Shown here in pieces: positions 1-8,433 of a DNA stretch of 64,000 nucleotides. The first letter of the stretch is position 1. Each line of letters starts with the position of its first letter. The notes beneath the pieces were generated by a model, which searched no databases, was not told where the DNA came from, and worked only from the letters and a program-made list of their open reading frames with translations. The stretch covers positions 1 through 64,000 of the forward strand of contig NZ_LBMU02000088.1 of NCBI RefSeq assembly GCF_001005085.2, written 5' to 3'. The position numbers and the translations under genes were made by a program. The stretch is from Streptomyces humi (lineage in GTDB: Bacteria > Actinomycetota > Actinomycetes > Streptomycetales > Streptomycetaceae).

Positions 1-1
1 G

Positions 2-73
2 GAGCCGGGGGAGCCGGGGGAGCCGGGGGAGCCGGGGGTGCCGGGAGTGCCGGGGGAGCCGGGGGAGCCGGGG
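2..73. repeat. Tandem 9-bp GC-rich repeat
   Basis: Eight consecutive 9-bp units, mostly GAGCCGGGG with two GTGCCGGG-type variants, fill the left edge of the window. Read in the frame of the downstream gene they would encode a Gly-Glu-Pro run, and that frame is open to the window edge. A much better ribosome binding site lies downstream at 118-124, so the repeat is probably untranslated leader or intergenic DNA. Confidence 0.85.
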
Positions 74-130
74 GAGTTGAGAGAGCTGAGGGAGTCGAAG
101 GAGTCGGGTCCGGAGCCGAGGAGGCCGGCC

Positions 131-979
131 GTGGCTGAGCCGAATCCGGATCCGCGCCCCGTCTACCCCACCGCGCTGGGCGCCTCCGACCTGAAGACCA
201 TCACCCTGCTGGGGCACGACCTCGCCGAGGACATCATGGGCTCGGTCGGCTTCGGCGAGCTCGCGTTCTGGCTCGCCACCCAGCGCCGGCCCGCCCCCGG
301 CGAGACCCGCGTCTTCGAGGCCGTGCTCGCCGCACTCGCCGACCACGGCTTCACCCCCACCGCCATCGTCACCCGCCTGACCTACCTCTCCGCGCCGGAC
401 TCGGTGCAGGGCGCCCTCGCCGCCGGCCTGCTCGGCGGCGGCTCCCGTTTCCTGGGCGTCACCGAGGACACCGGCCGCTTCCTGCACGACGTACTGGAGA
501 CCCTGGACGGGGCCCTGCCCACCGACGAGGCGGCCTGGGACGAGCTCGCCCTTCGCACCGTCCGGGAGCACCGCGCAGCCGGGAGGTTCGTCCCCGGTCT
601 CGGGCACCACGTGCACAAGGAGGGCGACCCCCGTACGCCACGGCTGATGCACATCGCCCGGGAAGAAGGCGTCTTCGGGCCGCACCTGCACCTGTTCGCC
701 GCCATCGGCCGGGTCCACCCGGTCGTGCTGAACAGGACGCTTCCCCTCAACGGAGCGGGTGTCTGCGGCGCCGCCCTCGCGGACCTCGGCCTCCCGCTGC
801 CGCTGCTGCGCGGCTTCGCGCTGCTGGCCCGTACCGCCGGACTCATCGGCCAGCTCGCCGAAGAACTGCGCCGTCCGGTCGCGCAGGACGTCTTCCTGTC
901 CGTCGACCTCAACCACACCCCCGTCGCACCCGAGCCCTACGCCCCGGAACCCCTCGCGAAAGAACACCACGAGGACTGA
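131..979 (+). CDS. Citrate synthase-like protein, probable citryl-CoA lyase
   Basis: About 282 residues, much shorter than a full citrate synthase and close to the short citryl-CoA lyase-like branch of that family. The C-terminal half carries the family signatures: GLGHHVHKEGDPRTPRL (His-containing CoA/substrate region) and NGAGVCGAALADLG followed by a helix-rich tail. The family either cleaves citryl-CoA-type substrates to an oxo-acid and an acyl-CoA or runs the condensation. I place the start at GTG 131 because GAGGAGG at 118-124 lies 6 nt upstream; an open frame also runs back through the 9-bp repeat to the window edge, so a longer form is possible. It is followed after 60 bp by a ring-cleavage dioxygenase on the same strand, which suggests an aromatic or carboxylic-acid catabolic pair. 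The exact substrate is unknown. Confidence 0.72.
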   Translation: MAEPNPDPRPVYPTALGASDLKTITLLGHDLAEDIMGSVGFGELAFWLATQRRPAPGETRVFEAVLAALADHGFTPTAIVTRLTYLSAPDSVQGALAAGLLGGGSRFLGVTEDTGRFLHDVLETLDGALPTDEAAWDELALRTVREHRAAGRFVPGLGHHVHKEGDPRTPRLMHIAREEGVFGPHLHLFAAIGRVHPVVLNRTLPLNGAGVCGAALADLGLPLPLLRGFALLARTAGLIGQLAEELRRPVAQDVFLSVDLNHTPVAPEPYAPEPLAKEHHED

Positions 980-1039
980 CCGCGCGACCGACGCACCGCC
1001 TTCCACCACAACCGCCCGCAGACCAGGGGAGCCGCCACC

Positions 1040-1897
1040 GTGTCCGTCGACGAGGAGAACATCACCGAACTGGCCGTCCGGCGCTGGGCCACCGCGCACT
1101 CCCCGCGACTGGGCGAGCTCATGACCGCGCTGGTCCGTCACCTGCACGACTTCTCGCGGGAGGTGCGGCTCACGGAGGACGAGTGGACGGCCGCGATCGA
1201 GTGGCTGACCGCGGCCGGCCAGACCAGCGACGACAAGCGCCAGGAGCTGATCCTCACCTCCGACGTGCTCGGACTGAGCACCCTCGTCGTGCAGTTGAAC
1301 AACAGGTTCGGGCCCCGGGCGACCCCCGCCACGGTGCTCGGACCGTTCCACATCGACGGTTCACCGACCGCGCCCTACGGCTTCGACATGGCGGACGGCA
1401 TCGAGGGCACGCCGATGTTCTTCACCGGCAGGGTGACGGACATCGAGGGCAAACCCCTGCCGGGCGTGGTGCTCGACGTCTGGCAGGCCGACGCCGACGG
1501 CGCCTACGAAGCCCAGCTCCCCGAGGTCGACGAGGCACGCCTGCGCGCCAAGTACCGCACCCGTGAGGACGGCACGTACTGCATCCGCACCATCGCGCCG
1601 CGCGGTTACGCCATCCCCATGGACGGCCCCGTCGGTGACCTCATGCGCCGGACGGACATCAGCCACTTCCGGCCCGCCCACGTCCACTTCCTCATCGACG
1701 AACCGGGCTACCGGAAACTGACCACCCACCTGTTCCAGGAGGGCGGCCAATACCTCGATTCCGACGTCGTCTTCGGCACCAGGGACGCGCTGTTCACGCC
1801 GTTCACCGAACGGCCGGCGGGCCGGGCCCCCGACGGAAGCACACTCGAAAGCGCCTACCTCCAGGCCGAGTACGACTTCGTTCTTCAGCCCGGCTGA
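1040..1897 (+). CDS. Intradiol ring-cleavage dioxygenase (hydroxyquinol/catechol 1,2-dioxygenase family)
   Basis: This 285-residue protein has the usual family length. It has the N-terminal helical dimerisation domain, then LGPFHIDGSP, the beta-sandwich signature GRVTDIEGKPLPGVVLDVWQ, a Tyr in YRTREDGTYCIRT, and the His ligands in FRPAHVHFLI and THLFQEGG. Together these give the two-Tyr, two-His site that holds Fe(III). The family inserts O2 between the two hydroxyls of catechol or hydroxyquinol to give a (hydroxy)muconate. The long N-terminal domain and the ARRWATAHSPRLGELM-like start resemble hydroxyquinol enzymes, but this is not certain. GTG at 1040 is preceded by AGGGGAG. The stop overlaps the convergent LysR gene by 13 bp. 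Confidence 0.88.
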   Translation: MSVDEENITELAVRRWATAHSPRLGELMTALVRHLHDFSREVRLTEDEWTAAIEWLTAAGQTSDDKRQELILTSDVLGLSTLVVQLNNRFGPRATPATVLGPFHIDGSPTAPYGFDMADGIEGTPMFFTGRVTDIEGKPLPGVVLDVWQADADGAYEAQLPEVDEARLRAKYRTREDGTYCIRTIAPRGYAIPMDGPVGDLMRRTDISHFRPAHVHFLIDEPGYRKLTTHLFQEGGQYLDSDVVFGTRDALFTPFTERPAGRAPDGSTLESAYLQAEYDFVLQPG

Positions 1898-2811
1898 CCT
1901 GAGCGGAGCAACCACCGGCCGCCGGTGGCGGCCGCGTCCCGTAGCGCGTCCAGGAAGCTGCGCAGGGCCGGTTGTCCCAGGGCGGTCGTCCGGGCGGCGG
2001 CCGAGATCACCCGGAGCGGCTCGGGGTTGCGTACCGGGCGTACGACGACACCGGGGTGCTGGTTGCGCAGCCCGAGGCGCGGCATCAGACCGACGCCGAG
2101 GCCGGCTGCGACGAAGCCCTGTGCGGTGGCGTAGTCCTCGCTCTGGATGACGAAGTCGGGGCTGAAGCCGGCCGCGGCGCAGGAGTCGATGACGGGTTCG
2201 AGGCAGGGGCCGGGCGGCTCGCTGCCGACCCACTGCTCACCGGACAGTGCGTGCAGGTCGATCACCTCCTTGCCGGCGAGCGGATGACCGAGGGGCAGTA
2301 CGGCCGCGTACGGGTCGTCGAGGAGGTGGACGAGCCGGCAGCCGTCCCCTGCGTGGCCTCGCGCCTGGACGACCACGGCCAGGTCGGCCCGGCCGTCCGC
2401 CACCTCCTGGAACGGGTCCTGCGGGTCGCTGAGTTCGAGTTCCACGCGGACGCCGGGGTGCTCGGCGCGGAGCCCGGCCAGGGCCGGCGCCACCAGGGTG
2501 GAGCCGGCGGTGGCGAAGTAGCGGACCGACAGCCGGCCGGTGCGCCCGGCCCGGAGGTCGGCGAGCGCCGACTCCGCCTGGGCGACCGCCGCACTGATCA
2601 GCGCCGCGTGCTCGGTGAGCAGCAGCCCGGCCGCCGTCGGGCGCACCCCGCGACCGACCCGCTCCAGCAGCGCCGTTCCGGCCTGTCTCTCCAGCGCGGC
2701 CACCTGCTGACTGACGGCTGACGGGGTGTAGCCGAGGTGGGCCGCGGCCGCCGTGACCGTGCCGCTGGTGACCACCGCGCGCAGGACTTGCAGTCGCCTC
2801 ACATCAAGCAT
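1885..2811 (-). CDS. LysR-family transcriptional regulator
   Basis: This 308-residue protein begins with a classic LysR winged helix-turn-helix: MLDVRRLQVLRAV, then AAHLGYTPSAVSQQVAALER (recognition helix) at about residues 22-42. A periplasmic-binding-like effector domain covers about residues 90-300. ATG at 2811 is the natural start because it sits at the expected LysR N-terminus. The gene is divergent from an EamA-family transporter 129 bp away, the usual arrangement when a LysR protein controls an exporter. An imperfect GCTT-N7-AAGC dyad lies at 2846-2860 in the gap. It converges with the ring-cleavage dioxygenase, so control of that pair is also conceivable. No effector can be named. Confidence 0.9.
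   Translation of the reverse strand: MLDVRRLQVLRAVVTSGTVTAAAAHLGYTPSAVSQQVAALERQAGTALLERVGRGVRPTAAGLLLTEHAALISAAVAQAESALADLRAGRTGRLSVRYFATAGSTLVAPALAGLRAEHPGVRVELELSDPQDPFQEVADGRADLAVVVQARGHAGDGCRLVHLLDDPYAAVLPLGHPLAGKEVIDLHALSGEQWVGSEPPGPCLEPVIDSCAAAGFSPDFVIQSEDYATAQGFVAAGLGVGLMPRLGLRNQHPGVVVRPVRNPEPLRVISAAARTTALGQPALRSFLDALRDAAATGGRWLLRSGQPG
1912..1928. terminator. Possible bidirectional hairpin between convergent genes
   Basis: CCACCGGC and GCCGGTGG form a perfect 8-bp inverted repeat separated by one base, 15 bp after the dioxygenase stop. It lies inside the 3' end of the opposing LysR reading frame. No T-tract follows, which is common for actinobacterial terminators, so the assignment is weak. 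Confidence 0.35.
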
Positions 2812-2940
2812 GTAGGACAGCTTAACGGTATTGGTAGAAGCGTTTGCTTGTTCTCAAAGCTCGGCTGGGGCACCGTCGTGGGAGCCGCAGGGCACCGACG
2901 AGCCGGCCACCGGACGAGAAGACGAGAACGGGGAAACGCC

Positions 2941-3939
2941 ATGACTGACAACAGCGGCACGAGGGCCTTGCGGGGCGGCGTGCGGGTGGCCGTGCTCGCC
3001 CTGCTGTGGGGCTCGACCTTCCTCTGGACGGAGCTGGCGCTGCGTGGACTCTCCCCGCTCCAGGTCACGTTCGCGCGCTGTGCCTTCGGCGCGCTCGTCC
3101 TCGTCGTCGCCTGCTACGCGTCGGGGCACCGGTTGCCGAAGGGCGGCACCGTCTGGCGGCACATCGTCGTCGCGGCCTTCTTCTGCAACGCCCTGCCGTT
3201 CGCGTTGTTCAGCGTGGGCCAGCAGACCGTCGACTCCGGGCTGGCGGGCGTCCTGAACGCCACGACCCCGCTCTGGTCGATCATCCTCGGGCTCACCCTC
3301 GGCTCGGAGCGCGGGCTGCGGCCCGTACGGCTGGCGGGGCTGCTGCTCGGCTTCACCGGCACGATCGTCATCTTCGCCCCCTGGCGGACGACCGGGGCCA
3401 CCGGGTGGGGTGCACTCGCGATCCTGGGCGCCGCCGTCAGCTACGCCATCGCGTTCACGTACATGGGCCGCACCCTGGTCCGCCGGGGCACACCCACGAT
3501 CTCGCTCTCCGCCGCCCAACTCGTCGCTGCGAGCGGGCTCACCGCGCTGGCGGTACCGATCGGCGGTCTGGACGCGATCGACCCCGGACCGACGGTCCTC
3601 GTCGCGGCCGTCGTCCTCAGTGTGTGCTGCACCGCCGTCACGTTCCACCTCACCTACCGGATCATCAACGACGAGGGCGCTACCGACGCCGCCGTGGTCG
3701 GCTACCTGCTGCCGGTGGTGTCCGTGCTGCTGGGTGCCGTCGTCCTGGGCGAGGACCTCAACATCCGGGTGGTCCTGGGCATGGCGGTGGTACTGCTGGG
3801 CGTGGCGATGACCCGAAGGCGGGAGACGCCCACGAACTCCGCGGCGCCCACGAAGTCCGCGGCGCCCGCGCAAACCGTGGCGCCCGCGCAAACCGTGGCG
3901 CTCGCCGAGGAAGCGGTCGGCCCCGGAACGCGCCCGTGA
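2941..3939 (+). CDS. EamA/DMT-superfamily transporter (RhaT/YdcZ-like exporter)
   Basis: This 332-residue integral membrane protein has about ten hydrophobic segments in two five-helix EamA halves. The first begins VAVLALLWGSTFLWTELAL and includes QVTFARCAFGALVL; the second begins WGALAILGAAVSYAIAFTYM. Members export amino acids, metabolites or drugs. ATG 2941 is preceded by GGGGAA at a good distance; longer upstream frames lack this. The C-terminal tail (about residues 297-332) is a hydrophilic Ala/Pro/Thr/Lys repeat built from duplicated DNA. The gene is divergent from the LysR gene, its probable regulator, and ends 28 bp from the convergent nucleosidase-WD40 gene. Confidence 0.87.
   Translation: MTDNSGTRALRGGVRVAVLALLWGSTFLWTELALRGLSPLQVTFARCAFGALVLVVACYASGHRLPKGGTVWRHIVVAAFFCNALPFALFSVGQQTVDSGLAGVLNATTPLWSIILGLTLGSERGLRPVRLAGLLLGFTGTIVIFAPWRTTGATGWGALAILGAAVSYAIAFTYMGRTLVRRGTPTISLSAAQLVAASGLTALAVPIGGLDAIDPGPTVLVAAVVLSVCCTAVTFHLTYRIINDEGATDAAVVGYLLPVVSVLLGAVVLGEDLNIRVVLGMAVVLLGVAMTRRRETPTNSAAPTKSAAPAQTVAPAQTVALAEEAVGPGTRP
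3863..3898. repeat. 18-bp exact tandem duplication in transporter tail
   Basis: CGCCCGCGCAAACCGTGG occurs twice head to tail, inside the coding region for the transporter's cytoplasmic tail, giving APAQTV repeats. Similar degenerate copies with ACGAAGTCC cores lie just upstream. It is in frame, so copy-number change would only alter tail length. Confidence 0.8.
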
Positions 3940-3967
3940 CCCCAACTGGTAGGAGACTGCCGGTCGT

Positions 3968-5842
3968 TCAGCGGGTGCGTTTCCACAGGCGGATCGTCTG
4001 ATCGGCGCTGCCACTGGCCAGCAGGTTTCCGTCCGGGCTGAAGGCCACGGCGTAGACGGCGCCGCTGTGACCGGTGAGGGGGCGCCCGATGGGGGCCGGC
4101 CCGGCGGAGTCGGTCACGCGCCACAGGCGGATCGTGTGGTCGCTGCCACCGCTGGCCAGAAGACCTCCGTCGGGGCTGAAGGCGACGGTGTTGACGGCGT
4201 CCCCGTGTCCGGTGGCACGGCCGAGGAGCACCGGGTGCGCGGGGTCGGTGACCTTCCACAGGAGGATCGTGCGGTCGCCGCTGCCGCTGGCCAGCAGATG
4301 CCCGTTCGGGCTGAACGCCACACTGTAGACGCGGTCGGTGTGGCCGGGCAGGGGCTGGCCGATGCGAGCCGGACGGCCGGCCACGTTCCACAGCCCGACC
4401 GCGTGATCGGAGCCGCCACTGCCCATGACTCTTCTGCCGTGGCTGAACGCGACGGACAGGACGGCATCGGTATGTCCGAGGACGGGTTCGCCGACGAGTG
4501 CGGGATGCGCGGGGTCGGTCACCTTCCACAGGCGGATCGTCTTGTCGCCGCTGCCACCGGCCAGCAAGTCCCCGCCGGGGCTGAAGGCCACCGAGAAGAC
4601 GGCGTCGGTGCGGCCGGTGACCGGGTGGCCGGCGGGTACCGGCCTGGCCGGGTCGGCCACGTTCAGCAGCCGGACCTTCTGATCGGCGCTCGCGTCAGCC
4701 ACCAGGTTCCCCTTGGGGTGGAACACCACCGAATAGACCGTGTCGGTATGGCCGTTGACGGGGGAGCCGACCGGCTCGGGGCGCAGCGGATCCGTCAGGT
4801 CCCAGAACCTGAGCGTCTGATCGGCACTGCCACTGGCCAGGACCCCTCCGTCCGGCCGGAAGGCCACCGAGTAGACCCGGTCGGTGTGGCCGATGACCGG
4901 GTGTCCCAGCGGAACCATCACCACGGTCGCCGCCGTGCCGGCCCCCTTGCCAAAGGTACCGGGGTCCGAAGCCGCCGCCGGGTCGGCACGACGGCCGGGA
5001 AACGTCAGGATGGTGTCGGCGACGGTCAGCCCCAGGGCACCGATGGCGTTCAGCAGCATGCGCCGGTCCGGCAGGGGCCACCGCCCAGTGACGGACCGCG
5101 CCGGGACATCGGCGGCGTCGGCCGGTACCAGACTGCGGAGAACGGCGATGGCGGCCGCGGCTGCGCTCTCGGCGGCCTGACGCTGGGAGCCTTCCGCGTC
5201 CCGCTTGCTCTTGTCCAGGTCGGCCTTGTCGCTGATGCCCCGGATGATCAGCGTGTTCAAGGTGCCGGTGAGGTGGGCGGCCTGGGCGACGCCGGCGCCT
5301 TCCATTTCGATGGCGGCGGCGTCGTTGTAGTGCTCGTGGATGTGGCGGGCGATCGCGGACCCGGCGTCGGCGAGGACGACATCCCCGACCGCGATCGGCT
5401 TGAAGTGGGCGTGGTAATCGGCGCCGCGCAGGGCGTGACGGGCGGCCTGTTCCAGGAAGTGGGAGGCGTGCCAGGCCGCAGGGCGTTCGCGGAAGCCCTC
5501 CGGGGTCTGCTTGCCCCCTTGAATGCCGTACACCTTCGTCGCCACCACGACGTCCCCGATGTCGATGTCGTCCTTGAGGCTGCCCGCGACACCCACGAAG
5601 AAGAGGAGGTGCGGAGCGAGCCAGGAGTTGACGCGTTCGGTGAGGGTGGCCGCGGTGAGGGTGCCCTCACCGATCTCGGCGAGGGCGACATACCAGGGGG
5701 TCCCGGGGAGTCGGCCATGTTCGACGCGGGTGCCGGAGGGATGTACGAGCGTCCTGGTGTCGGTGAGGTGAGCCCGTACGGCCTCGTACTCCACGGACAA
5801 GGCGGTGAGGACGACCGCGGTGGGGGGAGCGGTTTCTGCCAC
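3968..5842 (-). CDS. Nucleoside phosphorylase/nucleosidase domain fused to a seven-repeat WD40 propeller
   Basis: This 624-residue protein has two parts. Residues about 8-245 are a PNP/MTA-SAH-nucleosidase-type domain with FFVGVAGSLKDDIDIGDVVVAT, the ribose-binding EMEGAGVAQAAH and the catalytic-Asp motif RGISDKAD, so the active site looks intact. A hydrophobic stretch (LLNAIGALGLTVADTILTF, about 262-280) links to seven WD40 repeats (about 305-624). Each repeat carries a G(H/R)xxxVxxVxF start and SG(S/G)xDxxIRLWxxT-like end, enough for one closed propeller. Known PNP-like domains fused to WD40 or TPR repeats in multicellular bacteria are viewed as conflict or stress effectors that destroy nucleotides; that role here is inference. 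Translation likely starts at GTG 5842, with TTGAGG upstream. No NTPase switch domain is present, unlike many relatives. The gene appears monocistronic. Confidence 0.85.
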   Translation of the reverse strand: MAETAPPTAVVLTALSVEYEAVRAHLTDTRTLVHPSGTRVEHGRLPGTPWYVALAEIGEGTLTAATLTERVNSWLAPHLLFFVGVAGSLKDDIDIGDVVVATKVYGIQGGKQTPEGFRERPAAWHASHFLEQAARHALRGADYHAHFKPIAVGDVVLADAGSAIARHIHEHYNDAAAIEMEGAGVAQAAHLTGTLNTLIIRGISDKADLDKSKRDAEGSQRQAAESAAAAAIAVLRSLVPADAADVPARSVTGRWPLPDRRMLLNAIGALGLTVADTILTFPGRRADPAAASDPGTFGKGAGTAATVVMVPLGHPVIGHTDRVYSVAFRPDGGVLASGSADQTLRFWDLTDPLRPEPVGSPVNGHTDTVYSVVFHPKGNLVADASADQKVRLLNVADPARPVPAGHPVTGRTDAVFSVAFSPGGDLLAGGSGDKTIRLWKVTDPAHPALVGEPVLGHTDAVLSVAFSHGRRVMGSGGSDHAVGLWNVAGRPARIGQPLPGHTDRVYSVAFSPNGHLLASGSGDRTILLWKVTDPAHPVLLGRATGHGDAVNTVAFSPDGGLLASGGSDHTIRLWRVTDSAGPAPIGRPLTGHSGAVYAVAFSPDGNLLASGSADQTIRLWKRTR

Positions 5843-6044
5843 GTGACCAGCCTCAACCGTTCTTCTCTCGCATGGGTGCGAAGTTCACGTTAAGGCACAT
5901 CCCATGGTGGAATATGGAGTTCCGTGGAGAATACGGCCCTTGTCGGAACCACTCGCCGTGTCCGAGCCTCGCTGGGCAGGGACGTGAACTCGACGAACGG
6001 TCGGACGACCCAGGTCCGAGGACGTCTTGATGTGGTGACGGCCG

Positions 6045-7196
6045 TCAGGGTCGGGGGCCGGCGGTCGGCCGTCGGCCCGCCTGTGTCGGTGGGCGGTGCG
6101 CAGGGCCGGTGAGGGGGTGCCACCACCAGGCGAGGCACGGGATGCCCGCGGGTGCGCCGGTGGCGCTGGGGGCGTCGGTGACCGTGCCGGTCGTCGTTAC
6201 GGCGCCTGGGTGGCGGCCGTCGGGGTTGGTGTAGCGGCCGGCCCGGATGCCCCATTCGTAGTTGCCGCGGATCAGGCAGGTCAGGTCGGACAGGTACCGG
6301 TGCAGCGGTTCTCCCGCGCCGGGCAGGACCGCGTCCCGTACTTCCGTGAAGCGGGCCACGATCCGGTCCCGCAGCGCGACGACCTGCCGCAGGGCCTCGT
6401 CGCGGCCGCAGCGGCCGTGACGCTGGTAGAGGTCGACCGGGTTGAGGACGGGTCCGGTCGCGTCGGGGCCGCGCGCTGCCCACCAGAGCTCCTTGCCGTG
6501 GGAGTACAGGTCGTCGTCGACGGCTGCCACCGTGATCGCCATCTCGGTCAGCGCGTGTACGGCAGGGGAGTCGACGTCCGTGTCGGGGATGTCGTCCACC
6601 TGGCTCATCTGGGCCCAGGCCAGCGTCGGGAAGCCGGCCGCGTACAGCAGCCGGGCGGCGAAGTAGTCGTTCAGGGCAGGTGCCGACCGGCGTAGGCGGG
6701 CGGCACGTTCCCAGGCCACGCCGAGGTACCAGCCCCGGTGGGCGTCGAGGAGGCGCCGGCGCTGGGTCGGCGAGGCCAGGCGGTGCAGCCGCTCGGCCAG
6801 GTCGGTGACCGCGCCGGTGAACAGGTGGCCGGGCGGCAGCAGGCCGGCGGTCGGGGATTCGAGGGTACGGGCGACACGTACGGCGAGGTCCAGGAAGGAG
6901 AAGGAGTCCTCCGGGGCTTCCTCGTCACAGGCGAGGTCGTCGAACACGAACATGGTGTAAGCCCAGTCCACGGCTGTCTGTAGCCGGTCCACGTCGGCGT
7001 CGGGGCAGAAGCCGGCGAAGAACAGCGCGGACCGCGTTTCCACGACACGCTCGCGCCGGTCCGCCCCCCGGCACAGGCCGTGCCGCTCCATGAACGCGAG
7101 GCCCCGCTTCTCCAGCAGGTCCGCCTCCGCGTGGACGCGCCAGGGCATGGGGAAGTACATGCCCGGGAGCGGCATCACGATCTCAGGGTCCGTCAT
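6045..7196 (-). CDS. Class I terpene synthase (terpene cyclase)
   Basis: This protein of about 383 residues has class I terpene cyclase hallmarks. These are an aspartate-rich motif FVFDDLACDE (about residue 82-90), an NSE-type Mg2+ motif DDLYSHGKE (about 226-234, Asp in place of the usual Asn) and a C-terminal RY pair in IRAGRYTNP (about 318). The enzyme ionises a prenyl diphosphate and cyclises it. ATG 7196 has AGGAG 4 nt upstream. An alternative GTG at 7226 overlaps the preceding gene's stop as GTGA, so the genes are probably translationally coupled. Because the preceding gene makes a long prenyl diphosphate, a diterpene product is plausible; a sesquiterpene cannot be excluded. The last 40 or so residues are a Pro/Thr/Arg-rich tail. 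Confidence 0.87.
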   Translation of the reverse strand: MTDPEIVMPLPGMYFPMPWRVHAEADLLEKRGLAFMERHGLCRGADRRERVVETRSALFFAGFCPDADVDRLQTAVDWAYTMFVFDDLACDEEAPEDSFSFLDLAVRVARTLESPTAGLLPPGHLFTGAVTDLAERLHRLASPTQRRRLLDAHRGWYLGVAWERAARLRRSAPALNDYFAARLLYAAGFPTLAWAQMSQVDDIPDTDVDSPAVHALTEMAITVAAVDDDLYSHGKELWWAARGPDATGPVLNPVDLYQRHGRCGRDEALRQVVALRDRIVARFTEVRDAVLPGAGEPLHRYLSDLTCLIRGNYEWGIRAGRYTNPDGRHPGAVTTTGTVTDAPSATGAPAGIPCLAWWWHPLTGPAHRPPTQAGRRPTAGPRP

Positions 7197-7222
7197 GGTG
7201 CTCCTGTCCGTTCGGTGCGGGT

Positions 7223-8308
7223 TCACGACGCCCTCCGGGTGGCGGCCGCCGCCAGCCGCCGCAGGGTCGGGATCACCTGCGCGGCGATGGCGGTGCTCGT
7301 GTCCAGCAGGTGCCCGGCGGCCGCGTGACGCTGCCGGATCATGTCTTCGACCCGGGCGCGCGCGGGGGTGAGGAGAACACGGATCTGCGCGGCTTCGGCC
7401 TCGCCGAGTTCGGCCCTGCCGAGCAGACCGTGCAGCAGTTCGGCGTGGCGGAGGTCCGCGTGGCGGAAGGCGAGGGCGACGAGCGCGGTGTGCTTGCCCT
7501 CGCGCAGGTCGTCCAAGCGGGACTTGCCTGTGACGGCCGGGTCACCGAAGACACCGAGCAGGTCGTCGCGGAGCTGGAACGCCTCGCCTATGGGCAGGGC
7601 GTAGCGGGACAGGTCCTCCAGCAACCGCGGCGGGCCGCCGGCGAGGGCCGCGCCGATGTGCAGCGGGCGTTCCACGGTGTACTTGGCGGTCTTGTAGCGG
7701 ACGATCTTCAGGGCGTGGTCGACGTCGTCGGTGGGCTGCCCGGTGACGGCGAGGTCGAGGTACTGGCCGTACATGACCTCCGCCCGCATGGCGTCGAGCA
7801 GTGGCAGGAGCGCGGCGAACTGGGCGGCGGTGAGGCCTGCCGTGTGGATGAGTTCGTCGGAGAAGGACAGGGCGAGATCGCCGACGAGGATGGCCGCGCA
7901 GGTCCCGAACCTCCTCGCGGTCTCGGTGCCGCCGGGGGTGGAGTGCCGGCCCCTCAGGGACTGATGGACGGTCAGCCGGCCACGGCGGGTGGGACTGTCG
8001 TCCATGACGTCGTCGTGGATGAGGGCGGAGGCGTGGAACATCTCCAGCGCGGCCGCGACCTGGATCACGGAAGCGGGCGGTGGGTCCGCGCCGGCCGCAT
8101 GCCAGCCGGCGAGGCAGAGCATCGGGCGCAGACGCTTGCCGCCGGAGGCCGTGAACTGGGCGAGGGACTCGACGGCGTCCACGGGCAACTGCTGGTCCCG
8201 GGCAGTGGCGGCCTTCCGGTCCAGGAACCCCGCCAGGACGCTGTCGACCCGCCGGCGCGCACTGCTCGGATCAGGCAGCGGCGGGTCCGGAGCCGGGACC
8301 GGACTCAT
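7223..8308 (-). CDS. Polyprenyl (probably geranylgeranyl) diphosphate synthase
   Basis: This 361-residue trans-prenyltransferase has GGKRLRP, the first aspartate-rich motif HDDVMDDSPTRRG (about residues 98-111) and the second one QLRDDLLGVFGD. These chelate Mg2+ and bind the allylic substrate and IPP. The residues just before the first motif (SALIH) are small, which usually allows products longer than farnesyl diphosphate, so GGPP is the likely product. The start is the first ATG (8308) after the P450 stop; the 125 bp between carry a short tandem repeat. It is the middle gene of a P450, prenyl synthase and cyclase operon, supplying the substrate for the adjacent terpene synthase. Confidence 0.87.
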   Translation of the reverse strand: MSPVPAPDPPLPDPSSARRRVDSVLAGFLDRKAATARDQQLPVDAVESLAQFTASGGKRLRPMLCLAGWHAAGADPPPASVIQVAAALEMFHASALIHDDVMDDSPTRRGRLTVHQSLRGRHSTPGGTETARRFGTCAAILVGDLALSFSDELIHTAGLTAAQFAALLPLLDAMRAEVMYGQYLDLAVTGQPTDDVDHALKIVRYKTAKYTVERPLHIGAALAGGPPRLLEDLSRYALPIGEAFQLRDDLLGVFGDPAVTGKSRLDDLREGKHTALVALAFRHADLRHAELLHGLLGRAELGEAEAAQIRVLLTPARARVEDMIRQRHAAAGHLLDTSTAIAAQVIPTLRRLAAAATRRAS

Positions 8309-8400
8309 CGGATCACCGGGCCCCGCGGCGGTGCGGGCCGGCCGCTCCGGTTCGGTGGCGCCCGCTCGCCCACAGCCGGTACAGGAACCCGACGGCTGCC

Positions 8401-8427
8401 CGCTCGGACCGCTCGGACCGCTCGGAC
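8401..8427. repeat. Three 9-bp tandem units between P450 and prenyl synthase
   Basis: CGCTCGGAC is repeated three times exactly in the short gap just downstream of the P450 stop. In the open frame that runs into the prenyl synthase it would read Gly-Pro-Ser repeats, but no start codon precedes it, so it is taken as intercistronic. Confidence 0.8.
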
Positions 8428-8433
8428 CGGTAC

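Noticed and set aside
1-110. Collagen-like N-terminus on the citryl-CoA-lyase-like protein
   Set aside because: An ideal ribosome site (118-124) before GTG 131 makes translation of the repeat unlikely.
4067-5893. Open frame of about 608 codons on the plus strand
   Set aside because: Antisense shadow of the nucleosidase-WD40 gene created by high GC and repetitive WD40 coding.
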